A DNA stretch of 64,000 nucleotides from Wolfiporia cocos. Taxonomy: Eukaryota; Basidiomycota; Agaricomycetes; Polyporales; Phaeolaceae. Under the pieces are notes generated by a model that was not told the origin of the DNA, searched no databases, and saw nothing but the letters and a program-made list of their open reading frames with translations. A program made the position numbers and the translations under genes. The DNA is taken from assembly GCA_029448655.1 (NCBI GenBank), contig JACCLO010000005.1, positions 2,046,001-2,110,000 on the forward strand, read 5' to 3'. Below, in pieces: positions 10,515 to 22,374 of this stretch (positions within the stretch are counted from its first letter, which is position 1; each line of letters opens with the position of its first letter).

Positions 10515-12156
10515 TCAAAGCGTCAACGCAGCGAGACTAAATGTGATGAAGGCAACGATGGTGGCGATGGGCGCCATACCATGGCAAGGTGCAGCGCCGC
10601 TCTTCTGGGCACCCGTCGCAATCTTCGTAGGGGATGCAGATGCACTGTGCGAGCTGCTCGCACTCGTGGCGCTGGCACTCGTGACGCTGGCACTCGTGGA
10701 GCTCACGGTTGCCTCGGTCGACACGATGGCCACCCGCGCGCTGGTCGCGTTCGCGACCGCAGTCGGGGGCGCGCTGAACGCGAGCACGCCGCCCGCATAC
10801 AGGACCTGCCCCGCATCGCCGGGCGCGGCCTCGTCGCCGGGGTCCGGGGCGACGACGTTCTGGTACGCGCCGCGGGCGTCGAGGCGCGCGGCGCTGACGA
10901 GGGCCCACCCGTTCTGCGCGATGAGCGAGAACGCGTCGACGTACGCCTGCACGCTGAGGTTGCTCAGCTCGTGCTCGAGCACGATGAGCCCCGGGCTCTT
11001 CGGCCCGCCGTACCACGCCGCGAGCTCGGCGTGCACCGCGGACGGCGTCGTCCCGTCGGGCTCGGTGAGCGACCAGTCCTCGGTGCTGCCGCGGGGAGGG
11101 GTCAGCGGGGAGGGATCTCGCGCGGCGGGGAAGTCACGCACTCGTGGTTCCACATGATCGTCGTCAGCCCGAACACCTCCTGCGCGATGGCGTGCACGCG
11201 GGTGTCCGTGTCGCCGTATGGGGGACGCCAGAAGCGCGGTAGCCGGCCGCCGGTGGAGTTGTGGATGAGCTGCATCGTCCAGCCGAGCTCGCCGACGATT
11301 TGCAGGTTGCTGAGGGTCGTCATGTATGGGTGCGTCCAGGTGTGCACGGCAATGTCGTCTTGACCGATCATGACGTTCAGTGAAATGTCTGCACCAACGA
11401 GAGTGGCGCACCTTGATTGGTCTGGAAGGCCATCAGAAATTCGTCAGAGTTCCAGAGGATGTTTACGCCAATCATAAAGTGTGTAGCGTGCACTCCTTGT
11501 TCGTTAAGGAATTCATACAATTGCGTGGACGTCTGGGCAATGGTTCGATCAATTTACATCACATCTCAATGCGAGTTCCTTAGCACCAACAGGAAGCGGA
11601 CCGTCATCAAAGCCCGCACCGACCACGCCATCTGGTGCATCCCAGATGTCGTCGTCAATCTGACATTTGTATGTGCCCGAGCAGACTTCTGGCCCAGTTG
11701 GATCAAGGCTATCCGGATAGACTGGGTTCCCGTCTGGGCTCATGGTCGACTGGGGAATGTCGGGAATCTTTCCCGCAGAGGCTGCTGCATCTAGAGCATC
11801 GACCCATGCTTGCGGCAGATTGGAGGGGTCGGGCGAGGAGGTGGGGAATGCAGCAAGCCACGCTGCGCAGACACTGAATGTGAGGGGAAAAATATTTTTT
11901 GCCTATAGCGTGTACACGCACTTGGAGACCCCACTTGGGCATATGCAATGCCGTCAATGGTCTCGTTCGAGTCCTGTCGCCTGAAGAGGGCATAGGCTGG
12001 ATGACCATCTGCGTGATACCACTCGCCTGAGGAGCGCCTGTGAAGAGACGTGCCTGGACCCGCCTCTTGATCGCCCCTGGTGAGGACGCTCGCGCGAGAG
12101 GACTGCACGAGGCAGTAAACTGTGGCTAGTGTCAAGAAGGAGCGAGCTAGATGCAT
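10515..12156 (-). CDS. GPI-anchored chitin deacetylase (polysaccharide deacetylase, CE4)
   Basis: Predicted 471-aa secreted enzyme that removes acetyl groups from chitin at the cell wall, giving chitosan. Five exons (introns 11863-11921, 11533-11590, 11359-11411, 11086-11141). Signal peptide [15 protein letters not shown] follows the first Met. All NodB/CE4 motifs are readable: FDDGP (motif 1), HTWTHP (motif 2, metal His), RPPYGD (motif 3), WNHDTEDW (motif 4, restored by splicing) and LEHEL (motif 5). A long Ala/Ser/Thr-rich C-terminus then leads to [18 protein letters not shown] at the very end, a typical GPI-attachment signal. The donor at 11590 (GTTGGT) is unusual, but the join [11 protein letters not shown] fits the family. 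It is transcribed away from the peptidase gene's 3' end (convergent, 263 bp). Confidence 0.94.
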
Positions 12157-12969
12157 GGCCTGCGGCGGATGGGGTGAACGACAATACCGCGCATGTTTAT
12201 ATGGCCGCAAAGGGGTCGCGTTTTGTCACGAGAGCGCGTCTGGTCTGCGAGGGCAGACCGCCGGGCATGCCGAGTCTGGCGGCGCCCCTGGGATGCACGG
12301 GCACACTCCGCCGAAGGCGCGCAATCGCTGCTCACCATCTTTGTTACCGTATTTGGTCACGCGCCTTCTATTCTCGGGCGCAGGCTGGCCAATCATACGC
12401 GCTCGTTCTTGGTTCGCGCCATATGCGAGATCGGTATGCTTCCATCGAGTGAGATGCCTACAGCAGATATTTGACGATTGGCATCATGCAAAGACCGCTT
12501 ACCACTGTCCTTGGCCAAAGGCACGCGGCATGGCCTATGAGTCTTGGGATCTTGGCATTTCTGCCCTCATCCGTATGAGCTGACTCGTTGTACGATAACA
12601 GCCACACGGTTTCAGGCCCTTTGTCCTGGTATAGCTAGAAAGCAGGAAATGCATCAACACGACATACGTCCGCTCATCGGAAGAATTGAGGTTTGAGATT
12701 CTATTGCAGAGGGGGCATGTGACCGAGGCCCGGTGGCGTCGGGCGATAATCGATAAACCATTGGGTTGAACAACACTCGCTATAACAGTGCTAGCATCAG
12801 TGCTCTCCAGACTGACAGGTTTGCCAAGCCATCGGAAACGCTTGAGCGCTAGACGCTCTTAAGGTGGCTCTTAGGGATGTTTAACCAGCACTTGGATTAG
12901 CTCATAGTGGATACAAATACATCACCCTTCGTGTCCTCGGTAACAAAGCGTCACATGCACGCAAGCCCC
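12157..12969. promoter_or_regulatory. Promoter region of the chitin deacetylase gene
   Basis: 813 bp between the deacetylase start and the 3' end of the TFIIF alpha gene. ORFs here are short and lack codon bias or family motifs. No RNA gene or repeat was seen. Confidence 0.4.
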
Positions 12970-15357
12970 TCAAACAGCAGCGGGCGTCGCCGCAGGCGCA
13001 GGCGACCCCGCCCCGTCCTCGCGGTACGCCGGCCGCAGGACCAGCACGCCCTTGCTAAGCTGCGCGACCTCCTTTACGAGCGCGGTGAACCGCTGCTTCG
13101 TCGCCTCGTCCGTCAGGTACGGCGTGAAGTGGTGGATGCAGTCGCGCGTCGTCGCGCCGGGCGTGTTCCGCAGCCACTCGATCACCATCGAGTCCTTGAG
13201 CTCCGTGCCCTCCGGCACGCCCTGCGCCTTGCGCTTCTTCGGCTTCGCCGGCGCGGCCGCGTCGTCCGTCGCCTTGCGCTTCCCCGCCAGCTTCGGCGCG
13301 AGCCCCGTGCCGTTGCTCAGCGTCGGGCTCCCCGCGACGGGGCTCGTCGCGCGGCTCGCGGTCGGGGACGTGGAGCCCACGCCGGCGAGCGGGCTGCCTG
13401 CGCGACTGGCACCCGCGTGCTTGGGCTTTGGTGCCTTCGGGCTTGTTGCGCGCATGGCGACAACGGAGTGCCCGCCAAGGCTTGGGGAGACGGGTGATGT
13501 TGGGATGGGTAGGGAGTCTGCAGACGGTTCTGTCTTGACCTGAGAAGGTTGGCTCGACGTCGGTGCCTTGACACCATTTGTCGAAGCGCCAGGGATTGGA
13601 GTAGCAGGTGGCTGCGACGCAGGACGCGCAGGCTTGGGTTCGGGAGGAATAATAGCGGGACCTGTGTAAACAGGGATCGGTTCTTCCTCCTCTTCCTCGG
13701 GCTGAAATAGGTGAATTTAGCATCTGCCTAACTAATGGCCATATTATATGCACCTCGCTTGCATACGGATTCTCTTCGTCACTCTCCTCGTACCCGCCAT
13801 CTTTCTCGTGCTTTTGTAGTGTCTTCTGCAACGTCTTGCCCGCGCGAGTCAGGGTCACATCATCCTCTTCCTCGGACTCGTCAATGTATCCCTCCCTGGT
13901 CTTATTCGCGGTCCTATATTCCCTCTTCAACCGTTCCTAGTAGTTTTCGGTAATCAATATGGCTTGTTCAGGAACGAATATGATGTAAACGTACCTCGAG
14001 CTCCTTAGTTTCTTCGTCGTCCGCATCTGGCTCCATCTTCTCCTCATCGTCCTGGAACGTCTCCTCAAAGTCAAACTCGTCTATATCGCCTTCTGCGCCA
14101 AGCTCGCGCTCTCTCCTCCTCTTCGTATCTATGCCTTCCTCGTCGTCATCGTCGCCGAACAGACTACCCGTGCCATTATCGACGGCCTGAAGCCGTCGAC
14201 CACCAGGTCCAAGACTCCCGCTGGCAGTAATGGGGCCAGTGCTGCCCTCGCGTTCGGCCTTGAACAACGCGGCAGTCGCTTCAGATGGGCCCTGGCCGTT
14301 GCGCTTCCGCAAGAGCCATCGCTCTGGATCCTTATTCTTCTGGATCCGCGCCATCTATGCAATCACAGTGAATAACCATATTCATGCCGCACATCGACGC
14401 CCGGATCATTGCCGGGACAAAACGCGGCACAAGCGTGATGAAGCAGCTGGCAAGGCAGCTGAAAATACGCGTGAGACGTACCAGCGATTCTGCCTCCTCC
14501 AGCGTCGGCACGCGGTAGCTCGGTTTCTTCTGGAACTTGTACCACCGGTGTGCAGGAACGAACTTGAAGATGTCGTTCGCGGCGGGCATGAACATCGCGT
14601 ACGTCTCCGACTTGGACGCCTCCTCCATCTTCCCGACCCACACCTCCTTCTGCGCCGCGTCCTCCATCACCCACGGGAACCGCTCCTCCTTCCGCAGCTG
14701 GCGCACCGCATCGGGCACCATGAACACCTGCTTCGTCTTGCGCTGGAAGCGCTTCTTCGCCGGAACCTTGTCCTTCCCCCTGTCCCCGCCCAAGTCCAGG
14801 GTCGCAGACGCCTCCCCGGGGCGGATCGGCCTCCCCTCCGAGTCGACCATGACGATCTTGCCGTCGATGCCAATCACGGGCTTGCCGTCGGGGCCCAGCA
14901 TCGGGCCGACGGGCTGCGGCGCGGCGTCGACGACGTCGTCGCCCTCGCGGCGCGGCTCCTTGCGGTTCAGCTTCACGGGCGCGGCCCACGACGCGATGTC
15001 GACCGTCCGGCGCGAGTCGAACTTCATCACGTCGTACTTCCAGCCGTTCAGCGCGGACGAGAGCAGCCGGTACTCCGCGTACGGGCCCTCGGGCGGCGGC
15101 GGCTCCGCGACGTCCGTGCTCGGCTTCGGCCTGGGCGCGCGCGGCCGCGCGATAGGGTGCGCCTGCGCCTGCCCGGGCGCGGCGCCGTCGCCCTTCTTCT
15201 CGGGGGACGGCGGGGCGGACGATGGCGCCGATGCTGGCGCGGGCGACGCCGCGGACGCGGGCGCAGGTCGCTTCTTCGGGTGGAAGAGCAGGTCTGCGCC
15301 GGTGCGTTTCTTCTTGGGGTGGAAGAGCAGTTCCTGTTGGCTCTTTTTCGGGGCCAT
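12970..15357 (-). CDS. TFG1: Transcription initiation factor IIF subunit alpha (RAP74/Tfg1)
   Basis: Large subunit of TFIIF, which binds RNA polymerase II and stabilises the preinitiation complex. Four exons (introns 14355-14481, 13937-13994, 13702-13753) give 716 aa. The N-terminus has two LLFHPKKxR-type blocks and a Pro/Ala linker. The dimerisation domain includes YRLLSSALNGWKYDVMKF, then FMVPDAVRQLRKEERFPW and KSETYAMFMPAANDIFKFVP, continuing across the first intron to RIQKNKDPERWLLRKRNG. The middle is acidic and charged (DIDEFDFEETFQDDEEK, EESDEENPYASE) and Ser/Pro-rich. The C-terminal winged helix reads MVIEWLRNTPGATTRDCIHHF ... VKEVAQLSKGVLVLRP, as in RAP74. Long opposite-strand ORFs across this gene are shadows of its GC-rich codons. 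Confidence 0.93.
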
Positions 15358-16001
15358 TTCAGCGATGGCGGGGCTGCGGGCACCGGCGAGGGTATAAGAG
15401 CAGGATTCTAGTCGTAGAGGAGCGGCTCAGACAAGGCGCATGCAGGGTGCAGACGGCGAGCGAGGCGGCAGGTGGTGGTCTGGGTCAGAGCATTGTGTGG
15501 CGGCAGATGACTACCGCGACACCTTGTTGCGGGGCCGATATCCGCACCTGCCATATGCGTCCCAAGGCCACACCCCGATCTCACGCGGCAATCTCGCGAA
15601 GGCATCCAACACTCGAGCTCGCGGGCAATATAATGAACAAGTGCATCATAAATTCGTGTGTGCATGCGTAGCGGCTACAAGACTCTGAAAGCGTGATGGA
15701 ATAGTCAAGACAACAATGATTGCAGAGCCTCTAGAAATATAGGGAGTGTCCAAAATGGCCGTTATAATTACTGGAACACTTGTTCGAGCTCGTGAGTCGT
15801 GAGATTCGTATCCATGTGGGGCCAATGTAAGTGCAACACAACAAACAAGACGTAGCTACATCCAATGAGAACTGTGAGGCAGTGAGTCGCCGACAATCGG
15901 CAGACAAATCCTTATCGGATGATCTCACCTCCAGCTACAGCAAATACAAGAGCATCGGTGATACACTGTCACTGGTACACCAATAGATGGGCATAGAGTG
16001 C
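15358..16001. promoter_or_regulatory. Promoter region of TFIIF alpha and 3' flank of the bHLH gene
   Basis: 644 bp with no supported ORF. The 3' part is less GC-rich and is probably the terminator side of the bHLH gene. Nothing else recognised. Confidence 0.35.
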
Positions 16002-18127
16002 TTATGAGGGCGCATCCGTCCTGGGTGTTTGAGCGCCGGGTCCGCCCATGCCACTCGCGTTGGGAGGCTGTGCGGAGGGTGCGGCGCCGGGCGGAAACAT
16101 ATTCTGTGATGAGCCGGGGCGCGACAAGGGAGGCTGAGGGTGTGGTGGAGGCTGGTGCTGGGGTCCAGGATGTGGAGGGGGTCCTTGGTGTCCCGGGGGA
16201 GGCCCCCCGGGCTGTACCACATGTGGATAGGGAGGTACGCCAACAGGGGGTCCGTGTGCATAGACGACGGACTGTGGCGGCGGGCCTCCAGCGAAGGGTG
16301 GCGGGATACCGTGTCGCAATGTGTCTAATTCGTGTCGAAGCATATCAATCTCGCGATTCATGTCCTGGTGGCTCTGCTTGAGGTTTACGATAAAGTCGAT
16401 CGCTGTCCGTGGCTCGTATCAGGTGGGACGTGGAGCAACAATGCCGCACGCACCTTTGCTGAGAATCTCCCACTTGCTCGCCTTCATGCCTCTGTCCGCA
16501 GGCAGCTGGTCGCGCAGCTCATCAAACAAGTCCTTCATCTCCTTGCGCCTCTTCCTCTCGGCCAGCTTATGCGAGATCCGCAGCTCCGGAGAGCGCGAGT
16601 AGGGCGTGGAGCCAGGCTCCTTCGACGAGGGCTGCACCGACTGGGGCACGTCCTCCGTCTTTGTGCTGCCTGCCGACGAGGGGCCAGGAGCGCTGCTTGC
16701 GGCTGTTTGGTCAATGCCCCGGACACGCGACGGCGGACGAGAGCGTGACCTGAGGACTCGCGCGGGCCCGCTGGCGGGGGGCGTTGGCAAATTTTCTGGG
16801 GAAATGGCGGGCGCGGACATCCTGCGATCTTGGGTGAAGGTGACTGGAGGCATGATGGCCAGAGGATCGTAGTGTTGGGCGGGGCCAGGGTGCATATTAA
16901 CATTGGGATCGTTGTGCATGCCTGCAGCCTGATCGGGATGAGGGTTGGCAGGCCACGCGAAAGTAGCGATGCCGCCAGGAGGTCGGCCATGTGGCGAGTC
17001 CCCGGGAAATGCCGAGGGAGGCGTGGTGTGGCCAGGCGGCGTGCTCGTCACCGGCGTCGAGCCCGTCGCAGAGTCCCGTCTCTCGCCCGTCCACCGCTGC
17101 ATCCCGCCCCCCGTCCGCCCGTCCACCGAGTTCCGCCGCTCGTACAGGCTCAGCTGCGCGATCGTCGACGTGTCGAACGCCGACCCCCGTCGCTTCGGCG
17201 CAGGGCCCTCCGCCGCAACGTTGCTTCCGCTCGGTACCCCAGGCCCAACCAGGATGGCGTCGCGCGACTCGGCACCAGACATGGGCACGCCCTTCTCGTC
17301 CGATATCTTGCGCTTCGTACCTTGAGGCAAACGAGGTGAGTGGCTATTCACGGACCATAGTAGGCAACTCAGCACCAGCCGCAATGGAGTGTCGCCGTGC
17401 GTTGTATTCCACCTGCGCGGACTCGCGAACCGGATCTGGACGTGTCGACCTACCCTGCTCATGACGTTGGGCTTGCTCGCGTTCTTGCGGATCAACGTCC
17501 ATCCTGTCAATCCCCTGCGCCCTGCCCGTCTGGCTCTCTAGAAGAACGCGATCTCGCTGAGTGTAATGCACGTGGGCTTGTAGCGCTAGTATTACCTCCA
17601 GCGACATCTTCTTCGGTGGTGCCGGACATACTTCTTTCAGGCCCACCATCCGAACTCCGCGTGGCATTATTCAAAGCGGGCCTTTTACCTGCGTCAACGG
17701 AGGAAGATCGTAGCGGCCTGCGCGGCTGGCCGCGCGCGGCCTCGGAGGGCTGAGCCGACGCGTCGCCGAACCTGAACGGAGACGTGGGACGTGGCGGAGG
17801 CAACGGAGCACGAAACTGCAAGTCAGGAGATGTGAGCGGCGCCAAGAACCGAGGACCAGGACCGGGAGGAGAATGCAGGTGCCGAAGGGACGCTGGGAGG
17901 CTGTGCGACGCTACGGAACTGACCAAATATGAGTGAGGCGTTGAGACAGCATGTAGAGAAGGGTCCGTGATGGATCCTCTCCGCTGATTTTGGAGAAACT
18001 CGAGCGGTGCGAGGGGGGTAATGGGCGAATGCCGGGGCGTCGCAGTAGACGCTGGGCTGCCGTGCGCGGCAGTGTTGCTGAGGCCATGCTCGCCGGAGAA
18101 CGAGGACGAGGAGGCAGACGCGTCCAT
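16002..18127 (-). CDS. bHLH transcription factor
   Basis: Predicted 653-aa nuclear regulator; four exons (introns 17538-17595, 17321-17375, 16403-16453). Residues 1-470 are low-complexity Ser/Pro/Gly-rich with basic patches ([20 protein letters not shown]). The bHLH domain lies at about 478-530: basic region [17 protein letters not shown], helix 1 [10 protein letters not shown], loop ADRGMKASK, helix 2 [15 protein letters not shown]. The E and the two R of ERxRR predict binding to E-box CANNTG DNA. Helix 2 is completed by the last intron and runs into a short coiled coil ([16 protein letters not shown]), followed by a Pro/Gly-rich tail of about 90 residues. Similar proteins occur across Agaricomycetes; the target genes are unknown. 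The start is the first ATG of the open frame after a stretch without coding bias. Confidence 0.9.
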
Positions 18128-18932
18128 GGCTGCAGACGAGAGCGGGAAGGCTTGTGGGGGGAGAGCGAGGAGAGGCTGGCGGCTTTTACACAGAGTTACA
18201 CAGAGTCTACAATTGGATGGTTGAGGAAGAGAACGTTGACGCGTGGCTGAGATTTCGAGCACGTGGCGACATAAGCAAGGAGAGTCTTCCTCGAATTGGT
18301 CAGATTTGATGCTGGCAACAAAGGGAGAGTGCCCGGGCGTCGGACTCCTCGAGACGCGCACCTGCTGGCTTGTCATAGAGACTCTCTGAAACGGTCTGGC
18401 AGTCCTTCCAGGATGCGACCTCTTCTAGACCAGGTATATCCTCCGCGATTCCAATCTGTCACCCGTCGTGGCACCTGTGCGTTACTATCGATCGAATCTA
18501 CCGCGGACAATCAATCTCTGCAGACTCTGCCCATTGTACTTCGTTCACCGCTCACGAATTCCTTGCTCTTTGTTTACGCCTTTACAAGGCTAGAATACCT
18601 CGCCTTCCATTCGATCCCGCCCGCACACCGGAGCTATGTATCCGCCGCTACATGTACTAGTACTATGTTCGCTCAGGGACACGCCTCTCTGCAGCGGCAC
18701 AATATCCTACCCATTTAGAAAGCCCCGCGAACCAAGCTCGATCACCGCGAATACAAAGAGACAGCGGCTATGTTTTTCGTATGTGTTACGATCCGCCTGC
18801 AAACACAGCGACACGAGGGCTAAATTGCATGCTGTGCACCCGTGATATATCGCCGATCGTCACAACAGCAATGTGGCTTGCCCCTCACAACGTCCCAACA
18901 TAATACGACATCATGAGACAAGCGACGCGCAG
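18128..18932. promoter_or_regulatory. Upstream region of the bHLH gene and 3' flank of ELG1
   Basis: 805 bp without a supported gene. The bHLH-proximal part includes pyrimidine/purine-biased tracts and direct GTTACACAGAGT-like repeats near 18190-18210. A long 5' UTR is possible. Confidence 0.35.
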
Positions 18933-21900
18933 TCACTCGCCAGAGAGGGCCGTGCGCGCGAGTGTCCGCCGGTTGCTCTCGCTGATAGGTACATAGCGGA
19001 CACCTTGGACGGATTTCTGACTGTTCCTAGTCCTCCGTGTCCCTCCCCTCGCCACCTGCGCTGCTAGGCTCGCGGCCGCATTTGCGTCATCGACAGCCAC
19101 CATGTACCTGAGCCACGGATCGTAGTCCAGAAAAGGCGGAGAGCTGCCCATCAGAACATCCGCGGGAACTTGCAGGTCTGCGAGGATGGCAACCATCTGT
19201 GCAGCGTACTCGCGAGCAGAAGCAGTATAGCCTAGAAGATCCGCAGGCAGAGGAGGCATGTGCCCCAAGCGACTTTGGTAGCCCGACAGCGCTTCCTCCG
19301 CGGTCAAATCATCTTGGTGGTAATAGGAATGATCAACGGGGATTGCCCGCCCAGATGTCGAGTCACTCCCGCGGAGGACCGTATAACCCAGCTCATCGTC
19401 GGCCACACGTGCATCAGCCAATATGGAATCCTGGGAATAGCATTCAGGAACCCGCACATCTTAGCAAACACAGAACGTACCGTGAGTACGTCTAAATCTC
19501 GCCTATGCAGATAGCAATCCGCGAAGGACATGATTGTTTGATGCTGATCCATGCGCCGCGTGGTCCACAGGTCTTCTCTCCTCTTCGTCTCCGTTGGAGT
19601 GTCAGCTTTCGAACGATCAATCTCGACATCAGGATTGTACCCGATGTCAAGTGCTCTACTCGGGTCTGTGCTTCCATACATATCACCGGGCTCGGTAGAC
19701 GCGAAATGATCGGCCTGCGCAGCAAATTGCAGCTGATGAATAGCTCGCCTTAGATCTGGCATTGGAGCGGAAGGGTGCAAGGCCCTGGACGAGACTATGG
19801 CCGGTCGGTCTTCGTCTGCGCGCTCGTACAGCTGGGAAACCGTCAGTCTCCCAATCGGACGATGCTCCAGAAGAGTCAAACATTGCAGATACGACGCGGC
19901 CAGGGGAACTGGGCATGCGGCAAAGGTTAAAATTTCCTGCAACGGGAGGTCTCGCACGGGAACCAAAGATATGTCTGTACAGTTGGACGTGAGACCGTTG
20001 TGCAACTCGGCAGAAAGACGCTCACCATTACAGGTCATCACCACAGGTCTTCGGCAGTCCTTGATTATGTTAATCATTGCCGGCCAGAAATTTGTATCGC
20101 TCTCGAACAGTATGTCTACTTCCTCAAAGAGTACAATACACTGGGAGACCGAAGGGGACTGGGCAGATGTGTCATCAGTATTATGTGGTGAGGGGGCACC
20201 TGAAAAATCAGGTTCCTTCTCGGTGTTCTCGGAGTCAACACGATTGAAGCGTCTACGTCCTGGTTGTCTTGGTTGACTGATGTTGCTAGACGCATCTGAT
20301 GCCTGTGAGCTGCTTAGCCCAAAGAAGTTCAATTTGGGTTGTCGTTGGGTCTGCTTGACCAGGTGATTTTTGCCCACCTCTCCGACGAGCTTGTTCAGGT
20401 CCGCGCCACTTCGCTCGCCGATGCCTGGGTAGACCTCAAAGACATCCCAGCCTAATTCCTCCGCACATGCATACACAGCGGCAGTTTTGCCGGAGCCTGG
20501 CGGCCCGTGCAGGAGGATGGTATTGCGAATTTGATTTCCGAACTGAGGTGAAGAATACGAGAAGGAAGGGGTAGGTTTGACTTCCGCCTCGTGAGGTGGT
20601 GTGGTAGAATCGGAAGATGCGTCATGCTCAGCTTCTTCTGAAACACGTTGTAGCCGCGAGAGGGTCCGCTGACAAAACGCAAATTCATCTTCCTCACTGT
20701 CCCGGTCCTGGGTACTGTCCTCAGACTCGTCGTCCACGATCCACGAGTCATCCGGTTCTTCCGAGTCCAACCGCTTCCGCTTCCTCCGTTTGTCCACTTG
20801 ACGAAGCACCTTCGGTCTCTTAGTCCCCCGAATTCTATCATTCGCGCTTTGTTTGCCGGCCCGACCGCCCGCGGCACCGCTCGTTGTAGCATATGCTGCT
20901 GGAGGCGTCTCAATGTGCAGTTTTAGCGCAAGCAGCCAGGCTCTCAGGTACAAAGCATGATCCTCGTTGCCAATGACCTGTTCGGCGCGCTTGGGACGCC
21001 ACTTGTAAGTCCACAGCTCGTGTGATGACCCGCTATCGGGTCCACCTTGGTCCTGAGCTAAATCAAGAAGCCGCTTGATGGCTGGCCGAATACGGTGAGA
21101 TGGAGGGATGTGGTCTATGCAATCGGCTAGAGTGCCTGGGTTGATCGGCTGTGCATTGGCGCGCTGCGCCGTTTCATTGCAGAAGTCGTCAGCATCTGAT
21201 ATCGCGTAGATTTCAGTGGACGCGCTTGATGGAGGCAATGTAGCATGGGAAGATTGCGGGGTCAGTGATAGGTATGGGGATGGGCACGATGAGGACGAGA
21301 CTGTCAATTCTACTGTGGCTTGCATGGGGCTATCCGCAGATAGAAGGGATGGAGCGTGGCCAGACACCGGCTGTGCTCCTTTCATTCGGCGCTCGAATGA
21401 CAAAGCAGGCGCGGAAAACACGGACTGTGGGCCACGAATATGTTGCGAATCACCGTCTGCGTATGGCATAGTGTCCACCTGAGTCACTTTCTTCCGAGCT
21501 GTAGTGGGGCTCACAGGCATGGGGCCGCGTGGCGCGGATGTGGAATAGACTGATTTGGTCGAAGGCGATGCAGTAGGAATCGAGGGTTTGATTGGGCTGG
21601 AATCGATGACGATGGGCATGTCAGGACACTCTCCCTCAGCAGAAGCCTTCAGCACGCTTGCACCCAGCCTCAATGGCCGTAAGGCAGTTCTGTGTCGATT
21701 CGCTCTCAAGCGTGGCTTCGCAGGTGGATCCACCGGGAGTTCTACCACGAGAAGTCGCACCGTTGTTCAACATATCGTGTAGCGAAGTTACCCACCTGAT
21801 ATCTCTTCCGCTATACCTGGACGGTCGCTCGGCAACGATACGACATCGATGGCCACAGTACTGGATGGGCTCACTTGTGGTGCCTCAATCATCTCAATGT

Positions 21901-22131
21901 CACTGGAACGCGACGATACAGCGTCCCCCTCGGTATCTTGTGATTCCGGATCTACATTTTGTGTCTCCGGCGCAGATACAGATGCCTTTGCAGGAAACAT
22001 GTCGAGTAAGGACCGTTGCACTGGCTAGTGGTCGCGTAGGTCAGCTCCACCAGACGCGAGACATAACAGAACTGGTTCACCTTGGACTTGACCGCCTTGC
22101 GTGTGCTCTTAAATTTCTTGCCATCTGGCAT
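18933..22131 (-). CDS. ELG1: ELG1/ATAD5-type replication factor C-like AAA+ protein (PCNA unloader)
   Basis: Large subunit of the alternative RFC complex that removes PCNA from DNA after replication. Predicted 1012 aa from four exons: 22131-22081, 22024-21796, 21741-19481 and 19430-18933. The first exon (17 residues, KKFKSTRK) is basic. Splicing to exon 2 gives a PCNA-interacting box QRSLLDMF at residues 20-27. A long disordered region precedes ELWTYKWRPKRAEQVIGNE (RFC-like entry), Walker A GPPGSGKT (about residue 505) and the Walker B-like FEEVDILFESD (about 630). The short first exon is needed because the longer reading frame has GTG, not ATG, ahead of the PIP box. The 244-bp intergenic space is shared with the JMJD7-like gene and carries paired ACGCGT sites, consistent with S-phase expression (inference). 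Confidence 0.9.
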
Positions 22132-22374
22132 ATTGACCGCAGCAGCGTGTAAAAGGAGGACAGGCGGCTATGAGTGAAAACGACGGTGTCAGTGAGCTGA
22201 GGGACCGAACCGGAAACGCAAAACGCGTCGCGTCAATGGACGCGTCTCACGTGTGGATCTCGATCGATTGCTGTGTTTGTCCACGCGGTGGCGCCCTATG
22301 GCGGCCGCCGGAGCTGAGGCGCTGACGTTTGATCTCATGCTGCTAACCTTAATTTACTTGAATTGATACAAGTC
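22132..22374. promoter_or_regulatory. Bidirectional promoter ELG1 / JMJD7-like with MCB-type sites and an E-box
   Basis: 243 bp between two divergent ATGs. ACGCGT occurs at 22223-22228 and 22240-22245, and CACGTG at 22248-22253. ACGCGT is the MluI cell-cycle box recognised by MBF (Swi6 with Mbp1 or Cdc10) in ascomycetes, and replication genes are its usual targets. The sites are seen; their function here is inferred. Confidence 0.6.

Noticed and set aside
14230..15411. 393-aa + strand ORF across the TFIIF alpha gene
   Set aside because: It is Arg/Leu/His-rich with no domain. The opposite strand has a complete TFIIF alpha with known motifs, so this is a shadow of GC-rich codons.
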